Below, one piece after another: positions 56,780-64,000 of a stretch of DNA of 64,000 nucleotides (the stretch's first letter is position 1; the number at the start of each line of letters is the position of its first letter). The stretch lies in contig NZ_WJIC01000005.1 of assembly GCF_009649815.1 (NCBI RefSeq), positions 310,001-374,000 of the forward strand, given 5' to 3'. Source of the stretch: Nocardia sp. SYP-A9097 (GTDB taxonomy: Bacteria; Actinomycetota; Actinomycetes; Mycobacteriales; Mycobacteriaceae). The translations under genes and the position numbers were made by a program. The notes under the pieces are model-generated. The model had not been told where the DNA came from and ran no database searches. It was given only the letters and a program-made list of their open reading frames with translations.

Positions 56780-57128
56780 GCGCCAGACGCTACCGCGCGA
56801 GGGTGACATGGTGCCGCGACATCCCACGGCGTGCCCGGTTGGAGAGCGCCCGCACCGGTGCGGGCGCCCGGGAGCTGGAGAGTTCGTGGTGGGCGCGCTC
56901 GCTCGGCCAGGGCGTCGACCACGACATCGGTGAGCGCGGCGTCGGCGGCGAGCTTGCGGCTCAACAGTTCGCGACCGGGGCGGGCGGCGACCCTGACCCG
57001 GCGCCTCGGATCACCGCGGGCCGAAATCCGTGCCGCTCCTTGGTGATCCGAGGTTGTATGGGAAGTCGCGCGGACACGTCGGGGTGATCGGTTCGAGGCG
57101 GCGGGGAGCGGCGGGTAACGTCGAGGCA
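56780..57128. other. gene-free divergent promoter gap with a 22-bp palindrome
   Basis: This 349-base gap separates the divergent exonuclease and pepE genes. Short open frames on both strands have no recognisable product. At 56846-56867 lies a perfect 22-bp palindrome, GCGCCCGCACC followed by GGTGCGGGCGC, with no loop. It may be an operator or a cruciform site. Confidence 0.5.
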
Positions 57129-58256
57129 ATGAGCTCTCATGACGAGTCACGGTTCACAGCGGACGTCTACGGGGCGCGATTGGAGCGGGCGGCCGAATTG
57201 ACCCGGGCTGCCCATCTGGACGCGCTGCTCATCACCCCCGGACCGGATCTGCAATATCTGATCGGTTCCCGGGCGCAGTCGTTCGAGCGGCTGACCTGCC
57301 TGGTGGTCCCGGCGTCCGGTGAGACGCCGTCGGTGGTGATCCCGAAGATGGAACTCGCCTCGCTCGGCGCGTCCGCGGTCGCGGAGCTGGGTTTGCAGGT
57401 GGTGGATTGGGTCGACGGCGTCGACCCGTACGCGCTGGTGAAGTCGATTCTCAATGCCGGTGCGCGCACCGCGGTCGATGACGCCATGCCCGCACTGCAC
57501 CTGCTGCCCGTCGCCGATCGCTTCGGCACCTTCCCGGTGTCGGCGACGCCGGTGCTGCGGGAATTGCGAATGTCGAAGGACGCCAGCGAGATCGACGCGC
57601 TGCGGCGCGCGGGCGCGGCCATCGACCGGGTGCACGCCCGCATGGGCGAGTTCCTGCGCGCCGGGCGCACCGAGGCCGAGGTGGCGGCCGATATCACCGC
57701 GGCGATCATTGCCGAGGGGCATACCCGCGCCGCGTTCGTGATCGTCGGTAGTGGACCGCACGGCGCGGATCCGCATCACGAGGTCTCCGATCGGGTGATC
57801 GAGGACGGTGATGTGGTGGTCATCGATATCGGTGGTCCGGTGGAGCCGGGTTACTTCTCCGATTCGACCCGCACGTATGTGCTGGGTGAGCCGTCCGAGG
57901 AGGTGGCCGAGCAGTTCGCGGTGCTGGAGCGCGCGCAGGCCGCGTCCGTCGCCTCGGTGCGCCCCGGCGTGACCGCGCAGTCCGTTGACGCCGCCGCGCG
58001 CGATGTGCTCGTCGCGGCAGAACTGGGCGACTACTTCGTGCACCGCACCGGACATGGCATCGGGCTGTCCGTGCACGAGGAGCCGTACATCGTGTCGGGC
58101 AATGACCTGGTGCTCGAGGAGGGCATGGCCTTCAGCATCGAGCCGGGCATCTATTTTGTCGGCGAGTGGGGTGCGCGGATCGAGGACATCGTGGTGGTGA
58201 CCGCGGACGGGTGTGAGTCGATGAACAAGCGGCCGCACGGGCTCACACGACTGTAG
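57129..58256 (+). CDS. pepE: M24B Xaa-Pro dipeptidase PepE
   Basis: A 375-residue cytosolic metallopeptidase that splits dipeptides ending in proline. The pita-bread catalytic half (about 150-375) has the five metal ligands: Asp in VVVIDIGGPVEPGYFSDSTR (two), His in VHRTGHGIGLSVHEEPY, Glu in AFSIEPGIYF and Glu in GARIEDIVVV. ATG 57129 starts MSSHDESRFTADVYGARL. It matches M. tuberculosis Rv2089c in order. A terminator hairpin follows. Confidence 0.93.
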   Translation: MSSHDESRFTADVYGARLERAAELTRAAHLDALLITPGPDLQYLIGSRAQSFERLTCLVVPASGETPSVVIPKMELASLGASAVAELGLQVVDWVDGVDPYALVKSILNAGARTAVDDAMPALHLLPVADRFGTFPVSATPVLRELRMSKDASEIDALRRAGAAIDRVHARMGEFLRAGRTEAEVAADITAAIIAEGHTRAAFVIVGSGPHGADPHHEVSDRVIEDGDVVVIDIGGPVEPGYFSDSTRTYVLGEPSEEVAEQFAVLERAQAASVASVRPGVTAQSVDAAARDVLVAAELGDYFVHRTGHGIGLSVHEEPYIVSGNDLVLEEGMAFSIEPGIYFVGEWGARIEDIVVVTADGCESMNKRPHGLTRL

Positions 58257-58278
58257 GTCGCTCTCCGCCAACGTGTTT

Positions 58279-58311
58279 CGCCGAGCTCCGCGCGGTATTC
58301 GGGGCTCGGCG
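58279..58311. terminator. terminator between pepE and the F420-type reductase gene
   Basis: CGCCGAGC / GCTCGGCG, a perfect 8-bp stem extended by partly paired bases, lies between two convergent genes. Confidence 0.6.
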
Positions 58312-58342
58312 ACCGGGATTCATGCTGCTTCGATCGCCGGGC

Positions 58343-58768
58343 TCAGTGCTCGGCGGGGGCACCCGGCTTGAAGACGCTACTGGCCAGCACGCGTTGCACA
58401 TTGATCGCGATCACGACGCGAGTCGGGTTCACCCGCGGCTGGCGATAGCGTCCGGCATACCTTTCCACCGCGTCCGCGACCGCATCGGCATCGTCCAGGA
58501 CCGTGGCCGGACCCTCCAGGGTGAGCCAGCGCGGACCATCCACCTGGCTCACGGCCGCGTAACCGCCGCGTCGCACATTGCGGACCTTCACCGAGCCGTC
58601 ATTGGTGATGATGCGTGCGATCCCGGCCTCCGGATCCCAGGTGAACCCCACCGCGACCACGTGCGGTGTGCCGTCGGCGCGCAGCGTGGTGAGGGTGGCG
58701 AGGTGACGTTCGGTCACGAATTCGGCGGCGGCGGGGGAGAGTTCGGGGCGCGTCGAGATGCTCGGCAT
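58343..58768 (-). CDS. F420-dependent biliverdin-reductase-like protein (Rv2074 type)
   Basis: A 141-residue PPOX/FDOR-family split barrel that matches M. tuberculosis Rv2074 along its length: FVTERHLATLTTLRADGTPHV, GYAAVSQVDGPRWLTLEG and RYRQPRVNPTRVVIAI. Rv2074 reduces biliverdin with reduced F420. ATG 58768 starts MPSISTRPELSPAAAEF. The order Rv2074-Rv2073c-cobL of M. tuberculosis is kept. Confidence 0.9.
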   Translation of the reverse strand: MPSISTRPELSPAAAEFVTERHLATLTTLRADGTPHVVAVGFTWDPEAGIARIITNDGSVKVRNVRRGGYAAVSQVDGPRWLTLEGPATVLDDADAVADAVERYAGRYRQPRVNPTRVVIAINVQRVLASSVFKPGAPAEH

Positions 58769-58869
58769 AGGCACGACGCTAGCAATCGCGGACCGAACCT
58801 CGCTCGGCGCGTGCGGTTCGGCCACCTGGGCGCGCCGGGGCCGAACAGGTGAATGGCAGACTGTTTGCC

Positions 58870-59631
58870 ATGGGATTTGGTTCGCGGGATGCCGATGCGG
58901 GCGTCGTATTGCTGCTGGGTGGGCGGAGTGAGATCGGGCTCGAGGTGGTGCGTCGGCTCGCGCCCGGGCGAGTGGTGGTGCTGGCGGCGCGGCGAGCCGA
59001 TGACCTGGGGCCGCAGCGGGCAGAATTGCGCGCTTCGGGCGCCGCCGAGGTGCACGGTGTGGAGTTCGATGCCGATGATTTCGGGAGCCATCAGCCGCTG
59101 CTGGAGAAGGTGATCGGCGAGCACGGTCCGATCGGGGTGGCGGTACTGGCCTTCGGTGTACTGGGTGATCAGGCGCGCGCGGAACGCGATCCGGCGCATG
59201 CGGTCGCGGTGGTGCAGACCGACTATGTGGCGCAGGTCAGTGTGCTCACCAGTTTGTCGAACCTGTTGCGCGCCCAGGGGAATGGGCAGATCGTGGCGTT
59301 CAGCTCGATCGCGGGGGTGCGGGTGCGGCGCTCCAACTATGTGTACGGGTCGGCCAAGGCGGGCCTCGACGGTTTCGTCAATGGTTTACAGGATGCCTTG
59401 CACGGCACCGGAATTCATCTGCTGCTGGTTCGATCCGGCTTCGTTATCGGGCGGATGACGGCGGGTATGGATCCGGCGCCGCTCTCCAGTACGCCCGATC
59501 AGGTCGCCGATGCGGTGGTGTCCGCGCTCTACCGGCGCTCGCGCGTGGTGAATGTGCCGCGCACGATCAAGCTCATGTTCATTGCCATGCACTATGTGCC
59601 GCAATCGATCTGGCGGAGGATGCCGCGATGA
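58870..59631 (+). CDS. short-chain dehydrogenase/reductase (Rv2073c-like)
   Basis: A 253-residue Rossmann reductase. The nucleotide loop is atypical (VLLLGGRSEIGLEVVRRLAP instead of TGxxxGIG), as in the DprE2-like subgroup. The catalytic Ser is in VAFSSIAGVRV, and the Tyr/Lys pair in YVYGSAKAGLDG. ATG 58870 is preferred; a GTG at 58849 would add seven residues. Its stop overlaps the cobL start. Substrate unknown. Confidence 0.87.
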   Translation: MGFGSRDADAGVVLLLGGRSEIGLEVVRRLAPGRVVVLAARRADDLGPQRAELRASGAAEVHGVEFDADDFGSHQPLLEKVIGEHGPIGVAVLAFGVLGDQARAERDPAHAVAVVQTDYVAQVSVLTSLSNLLRAQGNGQIVAFSSIAGVRVRRSNYVYGSAKAGLDGFVNGLQDALHGTGIHLLLVRSGFVIGRMTAGMDPAPLSSTPDQVADAVVSALYRRSRVVNVPRTIKLMFIAMHYVPQSIWRRMPR

Positions 59632-60836
59632 TCGTGGTCGCCGGTATCGGCGCGGACGGCTGGGACGGTCTCGGCGGTCCGGCCCGCCGTGCCATTGCCG
59701 ACGCGCAGGTGCTGCTGGGTTCCCCCCGCCAGCTCGACTTGATTCCGGCCGCGGAGAGTACGGCCGAGCGGGTGGCGTGGCCGTCGCCCCTGGTGCCCGC
59801 CCTGCCCGGCCTGCTGAATCAGTATGCGGGCCGGAGGGTTTGCGTTCTCGCGAGCGGTGACCCGATGTTCTACGGCATCGGCGTGACCCTGACCCGGCTC
59901 GTGGGCGCGGAGGCCCTGCGGGTGCTGCCGCAACCCTCCTCGGCTTCGCTGGCGTGCGCCCGCCTCGGCTGGAACCTGGCCGAGACCCCGGTGGTGAGCG
60001 TGGTCGGTCGCCGTTTGGAGACGGTGCTCCCGGAATTGTCGGACGGCCGCCGCATTCTCGTCCTGAGTTCGGACGAGCGGACGCCCGGTCGGCTCGCGGA
60101 ACTGCTGGTGCGCAATGCCTTCGGCGAATCGACGCTGACCGTGCTGGAGCAGCTCGGCGGCCCGGCGGAACTCCTCGCGACCGGTGTGGCCGCGAATTGG
60201 CAACGGTCACCGGGTGATCCGCTGAATATTGTCGCCATCGACTGCGTGGCGAACCCCTCGGCTCCTCGGCTGACTCGACTGCCCGGCCTGCCCGATGCGG
60301 TGTACGCCGGGGACGGTCAGCTCAGCAAATCCGAAATCCGCACTCTCACCGTGGCCGCGCTGGCTCCCGCCCCGGGCGAATTGCTCTGGGATGTCGGCGG
60401 CGGCTCGGGCACCATAGCCATCGAATGGTGCCGTACTCATCCCGGCTGCCGCGCCCTCACCTTCGAACGAGTCGAGACCCGCCGCAAACAGATCACCGAG
60501 AATGCCGCGGCGCTGGGCGTCCCGGGTATCGAAATCCATGGCCCGGCCCCGGAATCGTTTGCGGCACTGCCTGATCCGAATGCCATCTTCCTCGGCGGCG
60601 GCCTCACCCAGGACGGTATGTTCACGGCCTGCTGGCAACGCCTGCGCCCGGGTGGACGGCTGGTAGCCAATGCGGTGACGGCCGAATCCGAGGCTTTGCT
60701 GACCACCCTCTGTGCCGAATACGGTGGCACCCTGCGCCGATTCCAGATCTACCGCGCCGAACCGCTCGGCGGCTTCACCGCATGGCGTCCCCAGCTGCCG
60801 GTGACGCAGTGGGCGGTGGTGAAACCGGTCGCCTGA
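59628..60836 (+). CDS. cobL: precorrin-6Y C5,15-methyltransferase (decarboxylating) CobL
   Basis: A 402-residue fusion of CbiE (about 1-200; cobalamin-type methyltransferase with GIGADGWDGL and SGDPMFYGIG) and CbiT (about 220-402; class I methyltransferase with LLWDVGGGSGTIAIEW). It adds methyl groups at C5 and C15 and removes the acetate side-chain carboxyl in aerobic cobalamin synthesis. ATG 59628 overlaps the reductase stop. Same place and order as M. tuberculosis Rv2072c. Confidence 0.95.
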   Translation: MIVVAGIGADGWDGLGGPARRAIADAQVLLGSPRQLDLIPAAESTAERVAWPSPLVPALPGLLNQYAGRRVCVLASGDPMFYGIGVTLTRLVGAEALRVLPQPSSASLACARLGWNLAETPVVSVVGRRLETVLPELSDGRRILVLSSDERTPGRLAELLVRNAFGESTLTVLEQLGGPAELLATGVAANWQRSPGDPLNIVAIDCVANPSAPRLTRLPGLPDAVYAGDGQLSKSEIRTLTVAALAPAPGELLWDVGGGSGTIAIEWCRTHPGCRALTFERVETRRKQITENAAALGVPGIEIHGPAPESFAALPDPNAIFLGGGLTQDGMFTACWQRLRPGGRLVANAVTAESEALLTTLCAEYGGTLRRFQIYRAEPLGGFTAWRPQLPVTQWAVVKPVA

Positions 60837-60839
60837 GGT

Positions 60840-61916
60840 TCAGCGGTGGGAGTCGTCGAACTGTGCGGCGTATTCGCGTTGATCGGCGAGAAAGCCTGGG
60901 GCGAAAAGGGATCGGGGTGCGAAGACGGCGGTCAGGAAGGCGCGGGGTCCGTCATTGTCGAGTTCGGTGCGCACCAGGCCGTGCGTGGCATTCGTGTACT
61001 CGGCAATGGTGAGTTGCTGCGGTTGGGGGAGCAGATCGCGATAACCGCGGGCGGTTTCGGCGACATCCACATGGCTGTCGTGGTCGCCCAGGGCCAGCAG
61101 CACCGGAATTCGTACCCTGGTCAAGGCTTCCGACGCGTCGGCGGTGTAGTTCCGGCCGACGAAATCCCAGCGGTCGGGTGGCATCGGGGTGTCGTCGATC
61201 GTGCTGAGATACCGCTCGTAGGTGGCGTTTTCCCGGAGCAGTTGGAGCACCGTGGCGCGGCGGCGCAGTGCGACCGCGACCTCCGCGTCGGAGGCGTGGT
61301 TTTCTCGGAGCTCGGCGCGCAGATCGAATTCGCCCTGCCGCAGCCAGTTCAGCGCGGGCGCTACCAGAATCAGGAAGCGTAGATCCGATCGTCGCGCGGC
61401 GACCTCGGGGATGACCCAGCCCGCTTGGCTCGCGCCCCACAGCCCGGTGCGCCGCGGGTCGAGATCGGTGCGCGTGCGGGACCAGTCGATCGCGGCTGCG
61501 GTCTCGGCGGCGCGGTCTGACATGCTTTGATGCAGCCAATTACCTTGTGCGCCATCGACTCCGGGCTTGTCCCAGGAGAGGGAGGCGTATCCGGCGCGGG
61601 CGAACGCCTCCCAGATCGGACGGTAGAACGTGTCGTGGGTGGCGTCGATCGGACCGTCGCCGTGTACGAAAACCACCAGTCCGAATGGACCGTGACCCGT
61701 GCGCGGGAGGGCGAGGAAGCCCTGTAACGGCTGGTCCGGGCCCGGGATTGTGACGTGCTGCTCTGTAATGGCGTAGTCGTTCTCGACCACCACCCACCCG
61801 GCGATAATGAGGATCGGAACGAGAATCGAGGCGAGGATGATCTTAGTTCGGCGGTGTTTGCGTTGTGTGGCTGCGGGTTTCGTGGCTATTGACGCGTTGG
61901 TGCGGTCATCGGGCAT
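60840..61916 (-). CDS. membrane-anchored alpha/beta hydrolase
   Basis: A 358-residue hydrolase with an N-terminal membrane anchor (TKIILASILVPILIIAGWVV) and an external alpha/beta domain. Nucleophile in GLWGASQAGWVIPE, Asp in LLALGDHDSHVDVAE and His in YTNATHGLVR form the triad; oxyanion motif VVFVHGDG. ATG 61916 (MPDDRTNAS) was chosen. It probably cleaves an ester or peptide at the cell surface. The small secreted ORF upstream overlaps it by 11 bases. Confidence 0.85.
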   Translation of the reverse strand: MPDDRTNASIATKPAATQRKHRRTKIILASILVPILIIAGWVVVENDYAITEQHVTIPGPDQPLQGFLALPRTGHGPFGLVVFVHGDGPIDATHDTFYRPIWEAFARAGYASLSWDKPGVDGAQGNWLHQSMSDRAAETAAAIDWSRTRTDLDPRRTGLWGASQAGWVIPEVAARRSDLRFLILVAPALNWLRQGEFDLRAELRENHASDAEVAVALRRRATVLQLLRENATYERYLSTIDDTPMPPDRWDFVGRNYTADASEALTRVRIPVLLALGDHDSHVDVAETARGYRDLLPQPQQLTIAEYTNATHGLVRTELDNDGPRAFLTAVFAPRSLFAPGFLADQREYAAQFDDSHR

Positions 61917-62181
61917 GGTTGTCCGTTCGGTGGCACCACGCGGCGCGGGGTAGGCATACGGTCCAGCCGTCACCGTTGCTTCGTGGGATGCGGGTCCAGT
62001 GCGGGGGAGGAGTGTCGGAGCCGCCGTCGGTGTGCCCCGGGCCGCGTGGGGGATGTGGTTGGTGTGCGGCGTGGACGAGGCCGGGTTGGGCGGCGGCGGT
62101 TGGAATGAAAAGTGGTGTGAGGCAGCAGGTTACGGCGACAACTCCGCTGGTGATCGCGATGCCGATGGAAGCGGGGCGCAT
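61906..62181 (-). CDS. small possibly secreted protein (hypothetical)
   Basis: A 91-codon frame beginning MRPASIGIAITSGVVAV with a signal-peptide-like hydrophobic stretch (ending PTAAAQPG), then a Pro/His/Gly-rich tail with two cysteines (TVCLPRAAWC). AGGACACC precedes ATG 62181. The 3' end overlaps the hydrolase start by 11 bases, as in coupled genes. No family is recognised and composition is unusual, so this is tentative. Confidence 0.4.
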   Translation of the reverse strand: MRPASIGIAITSGVVAVTCCLTPLFIPTAAAQPGLVHAAHQPHPPRGPGHTDGGSDTPPPHWTRIPRSNGDGWTVCLPRAAWCHRTDNHAR

Positions 62182-62194
62182 CAGGTGTCCTATA

Positions 62195-63409
62195 TCAGTG
62201 GGCCGGGATTTCGGCGAGTGAGTCCTGCTCGATTTCGACGCAGGAGCCGGGGTGACCGAGCCACCCGCCGAGCTCGGCGAAGAAGCGGTCGGCGTCGATA
62301 GTCGCTTCGGGCGGGTGGACGCCGGGGCGGCGCGCGGTCCCGTCGATCACCTGAGACATGGCCAGTGCCAAGGGAATTCCGGTCGCGCCGGCCATATCGT
62401 CGGTGAATCCGCCGAGTCCCGGACCGTCGGACAGCCGGGCGAGTACGACCTGTCGCCTGCCGTCCCGCACTCCGTACGCGACCGCGAAGAACGGTGGCAG
62501 AGTGCCGTGCGAGGCGTACTCACCGGCGGTTATGGCCGACCGAATCCCGCGCAGCAGACCGGGTTTCAGTAACTGCCGGGCGGCCCCGGCGGCGTCGAGT
62601 CGACCGCGGTCGATATCGCGCCGCAGACCATCGAGAAAGGCGACCATCCCGGGTGTGGCGATCATCAAACAGGCTGCCGCTCCGGTCGGACGGATGGTGC
62701 GGTGCAGGGTCACCGGTTCGGGATGGCCGACCGTATAGCCGGTGCCACAACGGTTTCCGGGCAGTGCGAGGGTGACCGGCCGCACCGGCTCGCGGTGCAT
62801 TATTCGGCCGCCTTCGACCAGGGCGATGGTGCCGCTGATCTGCTGCATCCAATGGATTGCCGCCGCCGACGGGCGGCCGTGTATGCCGAGCACCTCGTCG
62901 CCGCCGGCTTCGGCAGGCACATCGACCGGCCACGCGGTGTACACGTCGTCGACGCGGTCCAGGCGGCGGGCGGCCGCCATCGCGAGCAGATTGCTCACGC
63001 CCGGACTGGCTCCCATACCGATGACAGCGCATACGCCCGCCTCGCGCGCCGCCTCGTTCAGCGCCAGCATCTCGAGGGTGGGTTCCCAGTCGTCGCAGAG
63101 ATCGAGATAGTGGGTGCGCGCCGCGATAGCCGCCAGCAGTACGGGTACGCCGAATCGGTAGTACGGGCCGACGGTATTCAGAACGAGGTCGGATTCGTCC
63201 AGGGCGCAACGCAATTCGCCTGGATCTTCTACATCCACTCGCAGTGCGCGCACCGGGATCGGGGAGGTTGCCAGTTGGGCTTTCACACGTTGCGCGGCAG
63301 CCAGGTCGCGATCGGCGATCACGATCTCATCGATGCCGGGCAACAGGGTCGCGGTCCGCACGGCCGCGACGCCCATCGCTCCCGCTCCGCCCAGGGCGAG
63401 GACTCTCAT
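62195..63409 (-). CDS. saccharopine-dehydrogenase-like reductase
   Basis: A 404-residue NAD(P)-binding protein. The Rossmann motif is MRVLALGGAGAMGVAAV, followed by VLNTVGPYYRFGVPVLLAAI and GMGASPGVSNLLAMAAAR, typical of saccharopine-dehydrogenase or carboxynorspermidine-dehydrogenase-like proteins. No second domain is fused. It probably handles an amino-acid-like imine. Upstream lies a clear dyad at 63435-63449. Confidence 0.85.
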   Translation of the reverse strand: MRVLALGGAGAMGVAAVRTATLLPGIDEIVIADRDLAAAQRVKAQLATSPIPVRALRVDVEDPGELRCALDESDLVLNTVGPYYRFGVPVLLAAIAARTHYLDLCDDWEPTLEMLALNEAAREAGVCAVIGMGASPGVSNLLAMAAARRLDRVDDVYTAWPVDVPAEAGGDEVLGIHGRPSAAAIHWMQQISGTIALVEGGRIMHREPVRPVTLALPGNRCGTGYTVGHPEPVTLHRTIRPTGAAACLMIATPGMVAFLDGLRRDIDRGRLDAAGAARQLLKPGLLRGIRSAITAGEYASHGTLPPFFAVAYGVRDGRRQVVLARLSDGPGLGGFTDDMAGATGIPLALAMSQVIDGTARRPGVHPPEATIDADRFFAELGGWLGHPGSCVEIEQDSLAEIPAH

Positions 63410-63419
63410 TATTTTCCTA

Positions 63420-63449
63420 TCGTATTCTAAACGGTCGTATTGAATACGA
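63420..63449. promoter_or_regulatory. operator-like dyad upstream of the saccharopine-dehydrogenase-like gene
   Basis: TCGTATT-g-AATACGA (63435-63449) is a perfect 7-1-7 dyad. A further TCGTATT half-site begins at 63420, 15 bp upstream. The layout fits a TetR or MarR site. No regulator gene is seen between here and 63616. Confidence 0.5.
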
Positions 63450-63615
63450 ACGATCGTAGCACGATAGATTTATGAGTGGTGAGAGGACGTGAAGGGTCGT
63501 CGAACGGCATGAATATGCTCGGATGTGTTCGGGGTGGCCTATGCCCGGCCCCGGAATACGCTCCAGCGCAGGTGAATTCACCCGCACGGTGAAGGCGTGC
63601 GGTGTGGTGCGGTGC

Positions 63616-64000
63616 CTAGTGGCCGCGCGACCCTCGGGTGGTCGGCCGTTCGCCGATGGCCTCGCGCACGGCCGCGGAGTAGACGCGGAAAAGCCTGGTC
63701 GATCCCGGCGTCTCGCGCTTCGCCAACTCGGCCCAGCAGTCCGCCACGGCCGCCCGTGCCCGTTGACCGATCCACGGTTGCGGCAACAACTCCGGCGGCA
63801 GCAGCGGATCGGGATCCATCGCGCGCGTGAATTCGGCGGCCAATTCGATCTCGATGGTCAACAGTTCGGTGGGGGACAGGGTGCGATCGCGCAATGCGCG
63901 CAGCCGATATTCGGCGACCTCGTACAGCCGCTGATGCCCGGCCTCGAGCCGCTCCAACGGCCAGAGCCTGGCGGCGAGTTCCGGCGCGGATTCGATACCG
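63616..64000 (-). CDS. PaaX-family regulator, C-terminal part (partial)
   Basis: The C-terminal part of a PaaX-type transcription regulator, cut by the window edge. The tail has LPPELLPQPWIGQRARAAVA and an N-terminal stretch LERLEAGHQRLYEVAEYRL. PaaX proteins repress phenylacetate or related catabolic genes. At least 127 codons are present and the start lies beyond 64000. Confidence 0.75.
   Translation of the reverse strand, partial: GIESAPELAARLWPLERLEAGHQRLYEVAEYRLRALRDRTLSPTELLTIEIELAAEFTRAMDPDPLLPPELLPQPWIGQRARAAVADCWAELAKRETPGSTRLFRVYSAAVREAIGERPTTRGSRGH

Noticed and set aside
56776..57150. Possible small genes on either strand between the exonuclease and pepE
   Set aside because: Frames on both strands are open because of GC bias. 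No ribosome site, motif or family could be seen.

Overview
This is a high-GC actinobacterial chromosome segment, most likely from Nocardia or a close mycolic-acid relative. It carries the Pup-proteasome locus, F420-type oxidoreductases and MTB12-type exported proteins. Its conserved genes follow the order of the Mycobacterium tuberculosis Rv2122c-Rv2072c region. The genus is inferred from gene order and protein likeness recalled from memory; no database search was possible.

Layout. 1-6.5 kb: end of an unidentified gene, hisE-hisG, a RecB-type nuclease facing trmI, two MTB12/LppK-type exported proteins and the proteasome ATPase arc. 6.6-40.1 kb: an accessory block inserted between arc and dop. 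It holds a MarR-controlled ABC exporter and two fused, decayed Ser/Thr kinase genes. Next comes a MocR-flanked operon for cyclic amide or reduced pyrimidine breakdown (carbamoyl amidohydrolase, hydantoinase, F420-type monooxygenase, four-gene ABC importer). Then follow two GT39 transferases, a cyclophilin, a micropeptide unit with a KstR-like operator, three F420/DUF385 proteins, a run of three broken genes (pucR, fadD, glnA), a TPR/Pro-Gly repeat protein, an AurF-like diiron oxygenase and several TetR regulators. 40.2-54.4 kb: dop, a TnpB insertion element with a premature stop, pup-prcB-prcA, pafA (its 3' end tandemly duplicated), pafB-pafC, a ketopantoate-reductase-like gene, tatA-tatC and helY. 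54.5-64 kb: a DUF4333 protein, a small secreted protein, a 5'-3' exonuclease, pepE, an F420-type biliverdin reductase homologue, a short-chain reductase, cobL, an alpha/beta hydrolase, a saccharopine-dehydrogenase-like reductase and the end of a PaaX regulator.

How the genes work together. Dop deamidates the C-terminal Gln of Pup. PafA ligates Pup to proteins, ARC unfolds the tagged proteins into the PrcAB chamber, and PafBC are WYL-domain transcription regulators. The hydantoinase operon looks like an import-and-hydrolysis pathway for cyclic ureides. Many regulators have dyad operators in the adjacent divergent promoters.

Most unusual are: a 27-residue amphipathic peptide unit with its own KstR-type dyad, ribosome site and terminator; the mosaic of two kinase genes that share an unrecognised extracellular sensor domain; the amber-interrupted TnpB between dop and pup; two perfect 89-bp tandem copies at the end of pafA; and a cluster of genes broken by internal deletions.
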